A stretch of DNA of 64,000 nt from Wyeomyia smithii (Eukaryota > Arthropoda > Insecta > Diptera > Culicidae), in contig NC_073696.1 of NCBI RefSeq assembly GCF_029784165.1, forward strand, positions 49,049,315-49,113,314, in the 5' to 3' direction. The notes beneath the pieces were generated by a model. That model searched no databases and was not told the origin of the DNA. It worked only from the letters and a program-made list of their open reading frames with translations. Below, one piece after another: positions 1-10,817 of the stretch. The position numbers were made by a program, and so were the translations under genes. Positions within the stretch are counted from its first letter, which is position 1, and each line of letters begins with the position of its first letter.

Positions 1-2420
1 CGAAGGATAGTAACATCAAAAACAGATTTACTCATTTTGATCCGCACGCCAGACGAAATTACAAAAACAAAACGCCCATTGTTTGTTAAAGTTGCTATGC
101 CACGTTATAAAGTTGTTATATTTTCTATTCCTGGATGGAAATCTAGATATCAAAATTCGACGAAAAGGTGTAGGCAGCTACTGGCAGAGCTATAAACCGT
201 AACAAGATACCATTCTGAGACAAAATATTACCAAAAAAAAGTTTGCTTAGTAAGTACAAAATAATGGGCAGTTTTGACGAATATTTAAGCCTACTGAGAG
301 TTGCTCATGGAACTGTCCAATTGGCTCAATGAAAACTTTTTCGCATTCGTCAATGAGCGATTAACAGCACTTCTTATTACGTGCTATGATTAGACTGTTC
401 GAAACCATAATTCGAAACATTTTTATAATCTGATAATCATATTGAAAAATCTCAATGTCGAATAAAATAATTTAACAACGGAATAATTCTATTTAATTTG
501 AAATTTTTAACCGTGCATATTCTATTTTCCCTTCAGACAACCGACATCCCACTCTCTTGAACTAGAGACACAACTTCAATGGTCCAGTGTGCCGTTTGGT
601 GTCAAGCTGTTCATGCGGGAAGTCCTGCACACTTTTGCACGATTCAAGGCTACTTCCAGGCATGTTTTTCTCTTTCTCCCGTTCCACTGATGCCGCCAGT
701 CAAGTTGAGTGTAACCCATCAGGCTCGGAGTACACGACAATGTCATAACCGTAGCATATCAAATACATTGCCTCCTTGCTTCGCAACGCCGGCTGCCAAT
801 GGCAGTCGGCATGGAAACGCTGGAAGCATTTAATGAGGTGCGAGCATCATAAAACTAAGTAAGCTACGAGATTAATTTTCTTCTTTTTGCTGGTTAACTC
901 AGCGGGGCTAACCGCTTACTTGCTAATAACAGGGAGAAAAAAAAACAATGCCAACTGTTGATTCATTGTTATTATGGTGTGCAGCTTCGTCTACTAAAAT
1001 CTTCTTTCATGACTCCGAGACGTAAACACATAATCAGTTGTTCGTTGGTTGTTAGAAAAAATTTTCAATTTTCACATTATTAACAAAAGTTTCCTCTCTG
1101 CATAAAAAAAGTTACAAAGTTCTGGAAAGGTATTGTTAAAACAGTTTGACAGTTGCAAGGAAATACGTTAATGTAGCAGCAGCTTGTTTCGAGATACTTT
1201 GGTACTTGTAGAGTGGGTGAAATCCATCAATTGCCAAAACACCACTTAAAATGGAATAACAGAAATCGTCTCGGAAAAACGCGAAAGTTAAATGAAAACT
1301 TTTTCCGGAACTTTCGCTGCCTTGATAGGTACTAATCAATAGAACTGACTGACATTGAATTATGACGGATCGTCTGTACCTGGGGGTGAAATGAATTTGC
1401 TGATTTATATTTCAGTCATTCGCAACTCACTTCCGAGCTGCGGAGTCCACCCTCTCCCGATGGAAACGATGGAAACTATTCAATCAGACAAACTTATTAA
1501 TTTCGAGAAGTTTGCAATTATCGTCCTAATTAACTGCCGTAGCATTATAAATCAGCATCAGCAGTAGGAAGAATGTAGAAAGTTATTCGCAGAAAATCCA
1601 GCTGGATGGAATTAACCGGTGGTAAATATTCACCGCCATGCGGAAAATTACGGTTTTATCTTATTAGTTTGTTGGCTCAGTACGTTTCTTACTTGTTAGA
1701 ATCGAATTCCTGATTACTTTTAATGAAGATTCATTCGATTTCGAAACTCGTTATCTAGCTCTTAGCGAAAATTCTCTTTAATAAGGAGACTAGAAGAAAG
1801 TTTCCATTTGCGAAGCAAATTTTAATTGATGATGATGATGGTCCCACCTCATACCCCTACATCGGTTTGAGCTTGACGATTTATCTATATGAGATATTTT
1901 TAAAAACATGCAATGTAACCAGTTGGCAAACAAAAAACGGACTGGTTATAAATTTCAGACATAGTAACCCTTCAAATGAATACCAATAATTAAAAAAAAA
2001 AAATGACGGATTTCCAATCCAAGGCTCATCCAGAACGTTTCCAACCCGGAAATTATCTGGACTTGATTAGGAATTGAACCTAATGTTTCAGAGCGTGCAC
2101 TAATCAGAATTGGTTCTAGATAACGATCTAGAACTACGAGAGAGATCCAATGATACTATATTTCTCGATAACGAGCTCTACAGATCACAGGCAAACTCAA
2201 GCCTTTTCAGTTTTCGCTCCAAACCCTATTTTAAATTGTGAAAACAGATGAATTGTTAAAAAGAAAGTAAAATAACTTAGAAAATATTACAAGCCAAAAA
2301 GCAATTTGTCAACCCGATATGCTTTTTGTTTCCATTTCAGGGTTTAAAACCTGATGTACTCCTATCAAGATTGTCTATGTCAGTCTCCGCGCGCGTGACT
2401 CGAACATGTGTAGCCGACTC
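1..2420. other. AT-rich stretch with no recognisable gene
   Basis: I see no coding sequence, RNA gene or clear transposon terminus here. The open frames are short, low in recognisable motifs and start at random positions. The stretch ends at the poly(A) tail of the minus-strand retroelement that follows. Confidence 0.5.
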
Positions 2421-2581
2421 TTTTTTTTTTTTACTCTACTATTTAATATTATAAAACTAAATTCAAACAAAAAATCCATCATCATCAATGAACATAATTA
2501 CTTAATGTACCAAATAAATTAAAAAAAAAAATATTTCAATTTTACAATCTTCTCTATAAATTTACAAAAAATCTATGCTGT

Positions 2582-5242
2582 CTACAAAACAGACTTTATG
2601 TGTGAAATACAAAGCCGTTTAAACTCTGCCACTGTTGCTGCACGTTTTACTTGCCTGGGCATCGAATTGAAAAAGTTTATTCCTTTGTACAACAGAGAGT
2701 TCTGTGATCTTCCGAAAAGAAAATTTGGTGCTCTGGCATCGTCCGCGTTTCTAGTGTTGTACCTGTGCAAATCTCTTCCTCTATCAATTCGGTCACACAA
2801 ATATCGAGGCAACATATTATTAAAAATTTTATATAGAAACACCATTGTCAAAAAATATACTCTTTGCTTCACAGAAAGCCATCGTAATTGACTTGTACAA
2901 CTGAATTCCACTACTAGTAGTCAATTCATTCTTTAACCGGCACAAGACATCGTATTTTCTGGCCATTTTTTGATGACATTATCAATGTGAGACTTAAAAG
3001 TTAATCTGTCATCAATAATTACTCCAAGATACTTTATTTCATTTACGCGATCAATCGTCTCACCATCAATTTCAATATTTACGTCTAGTCTGGAGTTGGC
3101 TGAAGAAATTATCAAGTACTTTGTCTTACTAATGTTTAACTTTAGTCGCTTAAATTTTAACCAATTCGCTAGATAATGTAAATCTTGGTTTAGAAGTGCT
3201 ACAACATCAAGCGGATGCTTCGCTGCAATGAACAGAACAGTGTCATCAGCGAATAAATTAATATCACAGAACCTTAAAATTCGCTTCATGTCATTAATGA
3301 AAATAATGAATAAAATGGGCCCTAGAACACTTCCTTGCGGTACACCAAGTGTATTAGCAATGGAATCCGAATCAAAATCGTTAAAACGAGTCTTCTGAGT
3401 TCTAGCACACAAATAGCTTTCAAACCATTGGTATGCTGTCCCTACGATACCAAAGCGCTCCAATGTTTGTAACAATAAGGGCCTAGAAATTGTTTCAAAA
3501 GCGCGTTTTAGATCCAAAAACACCGCAAAAATAGTTTCTTTAACCTCGATTTTTTCTTTCCATTTTGCTAACACCAGATTCAAAGCAGACTCACAAGAGT
3601 GACCCTCTCGATAACCTGATTGCTCTGGGATTAGCAAGTTATTACTATTTAAATAATTCATCAGCTGGCCTTTTACAACAAGTTCTAATATTTTCTCTTG
3701 TGTGTGCAACATGTTAATGGGACGGAAATCTTCGGCTTTATCCGTCCCAGTAATCTTGGGGATAGGAACCACAAGAGATTCCTTCCAAACTTCAGGCACG
3801 TGCCCCGTTTGTAATGATTCATTAACAAGGACCAGCAGGTCGTGTCCAATAACATAAAAGCAATCTTGTATTACTTTTGCGTTGACATTATCGATACCAG
3901 CCGAACTTTCCAAAGAAAAACAAATATCTTTCAACTCTGCAAAAGTAATATGGTGAAAACCATCAAAGCTACAGTTATTATTGATCGGCTGTATTATCTC
4001 GTCCGGTTCATTGACCAAATCAATGCTTTGATTGATCGATTGAACACTATCAACGAAATAATTGTTGAATTTCTCTGCTATTACTCGCGCTGATTGTTCT
4101 CTCAAACCGTCAAATGTTATGGATTGCGGAAAACGATCTTTGTTTTTCATTAATGTTTTTAATATTTTCCATAACTTTTTGCTGTTATTTTGATGTTGAT
4201 CGATCTTTCTCTGTATATATTCATAACGGGCCTTTTTCAAGGCGCGTGAATATAAATTACGCGCGACAGTGTACCTATTCCAATCATTGTTATCGTTACT
4301 TCGGCAAAATTGTTTGTACTTTTTATCTCTTTTACGTTTAAAACGTCAAAGATCCAAAGAGTACCAGCTGTTCGATTTATCCGATTCAATGTATTTTTCA
4401 AAAACTAGACTACTGGTACACTCTTTCAGCGTATTGGTGAGAACAGCTGCTTTATTATTCAAATCACCAGTTATTGGGAGAAAATCCAAGCTTCTCAAAA
4501 CAAGCTGAGACAATGCCTGCTTTGAATATCTATTCCAGCACTTAATTTTTACCTTTTCATCACGGTTTCGATCATTCTCTATCAAAATACAAATTGTCTC
4601 ATGGTCTGAAATTTTACAATTGGCCTCTATAACAAAATGAACGTTGTCAAAATTGGAAAACACGTGATCAATTAATGTACGCGAATGTCTGGAAATTCTC
4701 GTAAATTCTGAAACCGTTTGTGTTAAATTGTAAAAGTTAGCTAACTGCTTCAATTGAATCGAATTTGGATCATTTAACCAATCAATATTGAAATCACCAG
4801 CAATGACATTTAATTTGTTTAAATCAACGAAGTTATCCCACCAGTTATCTAATATTTCTAGAAAACGCTGGTTACTTGAACTAGGGGAGTGATATAAAAG
4901 TCCAAAGTTTCCAATCGTCATGCCTCCTTCAACTGAAATTCCAAGGAACCAATTATTTTCAACAGATTCGTTTGATAGAATGTTGAATGTTACTGATTCC
5001 TTGGCGTAAATAGCAACCCCACCAGTATGTCTGGAATGCGAAAGGCAAAAAGCAACTTTGTATCCCGGTAAACTGTACTGATCAAATGCATCAGCATCTA
5101 CTATATGAGTTTCGGTTAAAACTACTAACATTGGACGTTTTGTTTCCACAAGATGCCGCAAAGCAACATAATTTGTAGATAAACCAGCAATATTAAGATA
5201 TAATATTTCTAACTTCCTCTCACATTGCGATTCTTTTAGCTG
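2582..5242 (-). pseudogene. Broken ORF2 (endonuclease-reverse transcriptase) of CR1/L2-like element
   Basis: The APE endonuclease (5242 to about 4560) shows LNIAGL, LTETH, AGDFNIDWL and SDHETI. Reverse transcriptase (about 4240-2935) shows FRPINM, SGYREGHS, FLDLKRAFE, GVPQGSVLGP and the catalytic LFADDT. A CR1-type C-terminal tail (RWLSVKQRV...) lies at 2911-2582. There are three lesions. The first is an in-frame TGA at 4348-4346, probably a CGA Arg codon decayed by CpG deamination. The second is a one-base loss in the A run near 2970, after which the frame ends at 2933. The third is an internal deletion of roughly 200 bp near 2893, since the segment expected between the RT thumb and the tail is missing. 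All fragments lie in the same frame except across the A-run slip, so the copy is young but dead. Confidence 0.85.
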
Positions 5243-5245
5243 CTA
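5237..5245 (-). promoter_or_regulatory. Candidate stop-codon readthrough signal UAG-CAG-CUA
   Basis: On the minus strand the ORF1 stop at 5245-5243 reads TAG and is followed by CAG CTA. This exactly fits the UAG-CAR-YYA context known to promote readthrough in tobacco mosaic virus and other systems. The downstream 27 codons are open in the same frame and run straight into the endonuclease, including its first motif (YLNIAGL). The first in-frame ATG of ORF2 is at about 5131, downstream of that motif. The match and frame are seen directly. That it functions as a readthrough signal is inference. Confidence 0.55.
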
Positions 5246-6637
5246 TTTACTAAAAAACATGTTGCTTTTTCTTTTTTCAAACAGTCTCCGATAAACCGGA
5301 CACCGTGAACTAGAAGCTGGATGTTTAACGTCCAAAATCATTTTCAATTCTTTATTTGACTTTAAACAATTCACGCAGTTAAATTCAGTTGAAGAGCAAT
5401 CAGATGCCTTGTGTTGCCCGCTACATTTGGAACATGTTTCGGGATTAACACACTCCGTCCTTTTATGGCCAAATTCTCCACATTTAAAACAACGCAAAAC
5501 ATTAATGGCCTCTTGTACAGGACACTTATCCCACCCAATGCTTACTTTTCCAGCACTCATCAAAGCGTTATAAGTATCCTTGTCAACTTCAACAATTACG
5601 TTATATTTATTATATTTGAAGCGAGTATTTTCGTACTCCGCAATAACTTTCGCTTCATTGACGTTGATGTCATTTTGACTTTTCAACAGGTCAATGAAGT
5701 CTTCAGAGGAATACCGATCACTCATTCCCACAATTTTCAACTTTGGTTTCGGAATTGTGGGAATAACAGCACTATACTTTTCACCTAGATTGCTCTCTAT
5801 ATCTTTTTTCACAACCTCAACATTATCCCCTGTTGCACACTCAGCAATAATCGAGCCATTCTTTCCGTTCCTAAAATTACTAATTTTGTGTATTTTCGGA
5901 TCCAATTTTTCTTTCAAAAATAATCTAGTGTTTTCACTAGATTGAGAAGACTCGACTGGTTTGATCACAATGAACGGCCGAGCCTTACGGTTCTCTTTTC
6001 TTTGATTTTTTTTAGAAACGGCCCCAGTTGAAACGTTCGCGTAGGTTTGTTTATTGCAACAAAAAACCTCGTCATCGCGTCTCGAATCGTCCACAATCAG
6101 TTCATCGCGTGCTAAAAACATTTTCTTACTGGGATTTGAGTCCGGTTCAGAGTGAACCGTTCTCTCATTACGTGCTCTCTTTCTGTTCATTGAGGCTGCA
6201 TTATTTTCCCGATCTTTAATTTCAAGATATTTTTTGAAATCATTCAGCTTGCTGGCAACACTGGTTTCAATGCATACCATACTCTCACGCAGAAAGTCAC
6301 TGACCGATTTCAAAATTATCTCGATACCACTTGAAATTGCCGTGTTTATCTTTGATTCAATTTTGCTTCGGTTATCGGTAAGCGACTGAGACATAGATGA
6401 CAATACACCCATAATCTTGGTCAGCTCACCACTCAAAGCATCAATGTTTCCGCCGTCATCTTGGGCTGATAGACATGATACACATTTAAACACAATATTA
6501 TCATTATCATTTACGACTTTCGCTGCTATTTTGGTCAGTGGTGTGCAAACTCTATGGAATTGAGACTTGCATTTACCAACGCAAACAACAGGATCATCGC
6601 TAATGCGAATGGTATTGCCACATTTTGCACAATCCAT
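5243..6637 (-). CDS. ORF1 protein of CR1/L2-like element (PHD finger + zinc knuckles)
   Basis: This is the nucleic-acid-binding ORF1 protein of the LINE, 464 residues from the ATG at 6637. The frame is open up to 6751, but I chose the later Met because the C4HC3 PHD-like finger begins two residues after it (MDCAKCGN...) and the upstream 38 residues look like translated leader. The finger is followed by a basic, Ser/Asn-rich linker with a helical segment. C-terminal zinc knuckles follow: CX2CX4HX4C (CFKCGEFGHKRTEC), CX2CX3HX4C (CSKCSGQHKASDC) and a degenerate third. Such proteins bind element RNA in the RNP. The frame is intact. It ends in UAG, and the same frame reopens immediately into the endonuclease of ORF2. 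Confidence 0.8.
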   Translation of the reverse strand: MDCAKCGNTIRISDDPVVCVGKCKSQFHRVCTPLTKIAAKVVNDNDNIVFKCVSCLSAQDDGGNIDALSGELTKIMGVLSSMSQSLTDNRSKIESKINTAISSGIEIILKSVSDFLRESMVCIETSVASKLNDFKKYLEIKDRENNAASMNRKRARNERTVHSEPDSNPSKKMFLARDELIVDDSRRDDEVFCCNKQTYANVSTGAVSKKNQRKENRKARPFIVIKPVESSQSSENTRLFLKEKLDPKIHKISNFRNGKNGSIIAECATGDNVEVVKKDIESNLGEKYSAVIPTIPKPKLKIVGMSDRYSSEDFIDLLKSQNDINVNEAKVIAEYENTRFKYNKYNVIVEVDKDTYNALMSAGKVSIGWDKCPVQEAINVLRCFKCGEFGHKRTECVNPETCSKCSGQHKASDCSSTEFNCVNCLKSNKELKMILDVKHPASSSRCPVYRRLFEKRKSNMFFSK

Positions 6638-6775
6638 TATCCCGATACGAACAAGCAGACGCCGCTGCAGACAAATACGCTGGTATTGTCCAGCAGCAAC
6701 GGCAGAGGCTATAGGCAGCGGACAATAAAAAAAACAACAATGAAATTTCAATCAGCAGCCGTAGCGTCTATGTGA

Positions 6776-7914
6776 TATAGACGTGGTGGTCGGCGCTGGC
6801 ACAAATTAAATCAATAAAAAACAGAATAAATCAAAAGCATGCAAAGACACTTCTACTTATCCGTTAAGATATCCAATTTGGCGGTCGGATCACTAGCACT
6901 AGATCACCTATAGCACTTTATTTCACACAGAAAAAAGCTTTTTGAATTAGACACTAGTACACAAGCTACCATGTTCACCGTATCACCAAAATTCCCTTGA
7001 ATTACCCTTGAAAAACAAAGTGGAACGTCATTAGGAGGCCGGCTATTTGTTAAGTATTGCCTGCTCCGTTGTAGCATCCGGAACGTTCATTGAATTGGGA
7101 TTGATTTGAAATTGGATTATTTGGAGAGTTGGGAAATGTCCGTAGGTTGACATTTTCAACTTGTAAGTGTAGCGAAACAGTAAACTAATTAGACGCTGAA
7201 AGTCCCATTTTGTACCGGTACTTTAAACATCCATTTAAACTGACTGGACATAACCCCAGTTGGTAAGCCTATCGTTAGTAAATTGTAATTGTAAAAGTTT
7301 GAGCCAACGGAGGAAACGGTTTCGATAAAATTTCTTCAATCTTTTCTAGAACAACAATATCTTTAATGGTGGAAAAAATGGATAATGAATGCAATTTTAT
7401 ATGCTACTGGATTTTACGCCAACTCGTCTGTGAAATTGGCAGCATCTTCGCTGAATCCAAAAAATCTTCCCGGGGGTAAAATTGACTTTTAACTCGATTT
7501 TTCAGTCTCACATTTTATTATTCAGTTTTCAGTTCATTTAGGAAAAACAGTGTTGCATTATCCCACGCTAATCAACTTGAAAACCGATTTCTACTTTCAT
7601 TACACGAGAAGTAAAATTTTATGAGGAATGAGGAGTCAATGCTGATAAAAATCATTATTCCTAGTGGAATTTTTCGAAAAGTACAACGGATCGTTTTAAA
7701 TTTTCTCTTCCAATGAACGCAGCACACTTTCAGATAACTACACTTTAGTTGTTCATCTTTACAACGAGCTGTCATACTCTGATGAAATATTTCACGCGCA
7801 TCGTTTACGAGGCATGATAGTGAAATATTTCTTTGTCATAGCAACACTAACGTCAATGGTGGAAATTTTTCACTTTCATGAAAAGCACAACAAGACAACA
7901 AGAACTACTGAGGC
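6776..7914. other. AT-rich stretch, possible 5' leader of the LINE at its left edge
   Basis: About the first 130 bases may still belong to the 5' UTR of the minus-strand LINE. The rest shows no gene, repeat terminus or RNA that I can recognise. Confidence 0.35.
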
Positions 7915-8087
7915 CTGTCGAATATTTGACCTTTTGACATAATGGTCAATTTATTTGACATAATGATTGTTGTTTGCCCGTGTTTGCCACATAAAAAAAT
8001 TGGAGAGTGACAGACAATTATCTTTGACTAAATTTTTATCTGTCAAAAAGTGACAAATATTTGACGCTTGGTCAAAGAGTGTAATAA
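7915..8087. repeat. Imperfect palindrome rich in TTTGAC/GTCAAA, MITE-like
   Basis: The left arm has CTGTCGAATATTTGACCTTT. The right arm has AAAGTGACAAATATTTGACG, its imperfect reverse complement, with many TTTGACA words between them. A small non-autonomous TIR element is the simplest reading, but the boundaries and target duplication are not clear. Confidence 0.35.
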
Positions 8088-10774
8088 TGCTTTTGTTGTT
8101 GTTTTGTTTACATTCCGAATATATCTATGACTATTGCGTGGTGATCCAAAGCAAATTTATGCAAACTCTCAGAATCATTGTCGATTTTTATTAACCTATT
8201 CGTTACTTTGATTGTAGCTTAACAATTATACTTACAGTTTTGAACAACGAAACTTTTTAATACGGTCAGAGAAAAAATCGATCTACAATATTCAACACAG
8301 TTTGTATCAATAGTGTATGTAATTGCCGAGTAATACGAGTTTGAAGGTCATTTTTCGAGATAAAATCTGATTTTTTTCCGCCGGGAATGGGTTAAAGGAA
8401 CATCAGTGAAGTCGAGTGGTTCAGAGCAGGGTCAGTGATTGCTCAATTAGAATAGATAATCAGTAACATCAAATTTCACCACCAGCTCACTTACAAAAAA
8501 TAGGGAATAGCGACGCCCTTTTTCAACCCTGTGAGGTTTGATGTTCAATTGAGGGGCGACGAAAAGAAGATAATGATAAGAAAATATTTACCGTTGGAAA
8601 AAAAACAGCTATCATCGTATTGTGATCTAACCAATTCGGTTGTTGTTGTGCTTGTATAGGTTGTCGGTCTTCGGAAAACAGCAATGCCATAACCCGACAG
8701 TGAAATTGATTGTGCCTTCGAGCTATTCTTACGACCACTTGCTTCAGATTAGGGATCGGAATTACGAGTCGACGATGAATTAGATTAATTTCAATTTAAT
8801 TTCATTACTAGATTCGATGCGCTTTACACACATTTGGGACAAACAGTTATCCGTTCGTCCTTTTTCGAAGACATAAAAAAGCACAGAGCGGAGTGCTTCG
8901 CGTCTGAGATACGCCGGAAGAAATATTACGGCTGTGATGAATTGGAGTCACCAGAAAAAGTGTCACACAGCAGTAAGTGAGATGGGTGTTAGCGGGCGCA
9001 CGCGACGCTGAGGCTTGAAATCACATAATGGAAAACCCTTCGAGGAATCAACCGTATCAGCCGCGCATTCATCGGAGTACGGGTTGCAGGGCGTGAAGTT
9101 TTCACATTAGAAATTGTTTGCTGGTGTGTGTGTGCGCCCAGTTTCCAAGCACAGTCGACCCTTCGGGATCGTTTTTATGCTGCTGAAAACCATTGAACAC
9201 AAGCAGTACGTACATTAGCCGTTCGTATCTAGGGCACGCAGAAAGATGGCTTTTCTTCACTTTGGTGCGCAGAGAGCCGGATCACTTGAAAAAAAAAAAG
9301 ACATTTGCCTCGTTTGATTCTGATGAGGTATGATTTTCTATGAGAAGGGGGAAATTAGCTTCCGTGGATCGATAAAAGTGCATTGGAATGAGATCGGAGA
9401 AAGGTACACTCGAGGCGAAGAGTACTTAATGAATTGAGCTTGGATAGAGAGTTTCATATTCTCATAGTGAAAGAATGTCAATGGAATCCATAAACGTTCT
9501 ACATAAACTAAACAGTATTTCAAGAAGCAATACTAAGATACAGTTGAAAATCAAAAACCAAATACTTTGTCAGCGTTGGATAATTTTATACCCAATATAA
9601 AATTATCAGATATAAGCTTAGAGAGGAATCGATTTTTACGCTGTTATTTCTTCTTCTAACTATCAGGAAATCATCTTAAAAATATGGATAATATATTTGA
9701 ATTCAATGTGACACATGTTTTGATGGGAGTTACGAGGAGATTTTAGTTGGTTTGAAATGCTAAGACCAAAAGCTGGTTTTTCTAGATTCTGACAAAATGG
9801 ATACCTCGGATGAATTTATTGATTTTTCTGCACTTCATATTAAGAATCACCATGCGTTATCCATCTTTAATGAATTCGAAGGAGGCGCATCACAATTATT
9901 AAGTTGCAGTACAACAGGAAAAGAGAATACGACACAAATTAAAACAATTCTGAAAACCATCTTCTAAATTCAAGCGATACTTTTTGAATGTAAGGAAAAA
10001 ATGCATGTGGTTTTGTTCTCACAGTCTCAACCCTCCCCTCCACCATCTTTCACCGATTAGAATGAAAATGAAATTGGGGGAACCTTTTACACCCTTTTTA
10101 CTTTGACATCGTTTACTGGCTGTCAACTGTATATAGACTTTAAGCCAAATGAAACTGAATATAACCTCACGGATCTGTGCCATGCATGAATAAATAATTT
10201 AAAACCAAACTAAAATTTGCCTTCCATCGAGTGTGTTTGCTCTACTTGTAATGCATATAAATTGCAAAGAATTTTAGCGAAGCGAAGTAAGGTTCCCATG
10301 TTTTCGAGTCATGCTGCAAAGTAAGTACGGTAGAAAAACCTACCCGTTCGCCTTTGTGGTTTAATGCACGTTGTATTCCCTGGGAGCACCTAATAATTGC
10401 TTACACTTTAAACTATGGGAAAATGCTACATGGGAACTATTACCTCCACTTTAAAATTTTTGCCTAATAAGCAATGTTATTCCAATCTGTATTTTTTAAT
10501 CAGCAGACGGAATTGTCTTACAAAGATTTTTGTCGGCCTTGTTTAAATTGAAACATATTATTCAAAAACTTCCGTTTGATTCCACTGTGCAACTTCCAGT
10601 AAATACCGCTAGGCTTTGCCGTCGGGGGCCCTCAACCACGGAAATGTTACCAACTTTAGTATGTATGTAGAGTATCCTGGTGGTATTCAAATTAGATTGA
10701 TACGTAGTAGGCTTTTGTTTTTTCTCCATCGAATTCTTGCATAACAACCTGGGGGCGAGTCGGAGGAAGCAATG

Positions 10775-10776
<2 letters not shown>
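8088..10776. other. Non-coding stretch, no recognisable feature
   Basis: Base composition is mixed, with slightly higher GC at 8.85-9.2 kb. I find no ORF with recognisable motifs and no TIR pair. The GC-richer part could be unique host sequence. Confidence 0.4.

Positions 10777-10816
<40 letters not shown>
10777..10816. repeat. (AC)20 microsatellite
   Basis: A perfect AC dinucleotide run of about 40 bp. It creates a spurious open frame with a run of Val-Cys on the minus strand. Confidence 0.95.

Positions 10817-10817
<1 letters not shown>

Larger units (their letters stand above)
2421..6775 (-). mobile_element. CR1/L2-like non-LTR retrotransposon, inactivated ORF2
   Basis: This is a two-ORF LINE on the minus strand. 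The order is a GC-richer 5' leader, ORF1 with a PHD-type finger and zinc knuckles, an APE-type endonuclease, reverse transcriptase, a short 3' UTR, and a tail of 12 A (T run at 2421-2432 on the plus strand). There is no RNase H domain. The RT motif set and the C-terminal tail after RT are most like the CR1/L2 group, which is a clade call from memory of families. The 5' boundary is uncertain and may lie as far out as about 6.9 kb. I searched both flanks by eye for a target-site duplication and found none. ORF1 and ORF2 are in the same frame, separated by one UAG. Confidence 0.8.
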
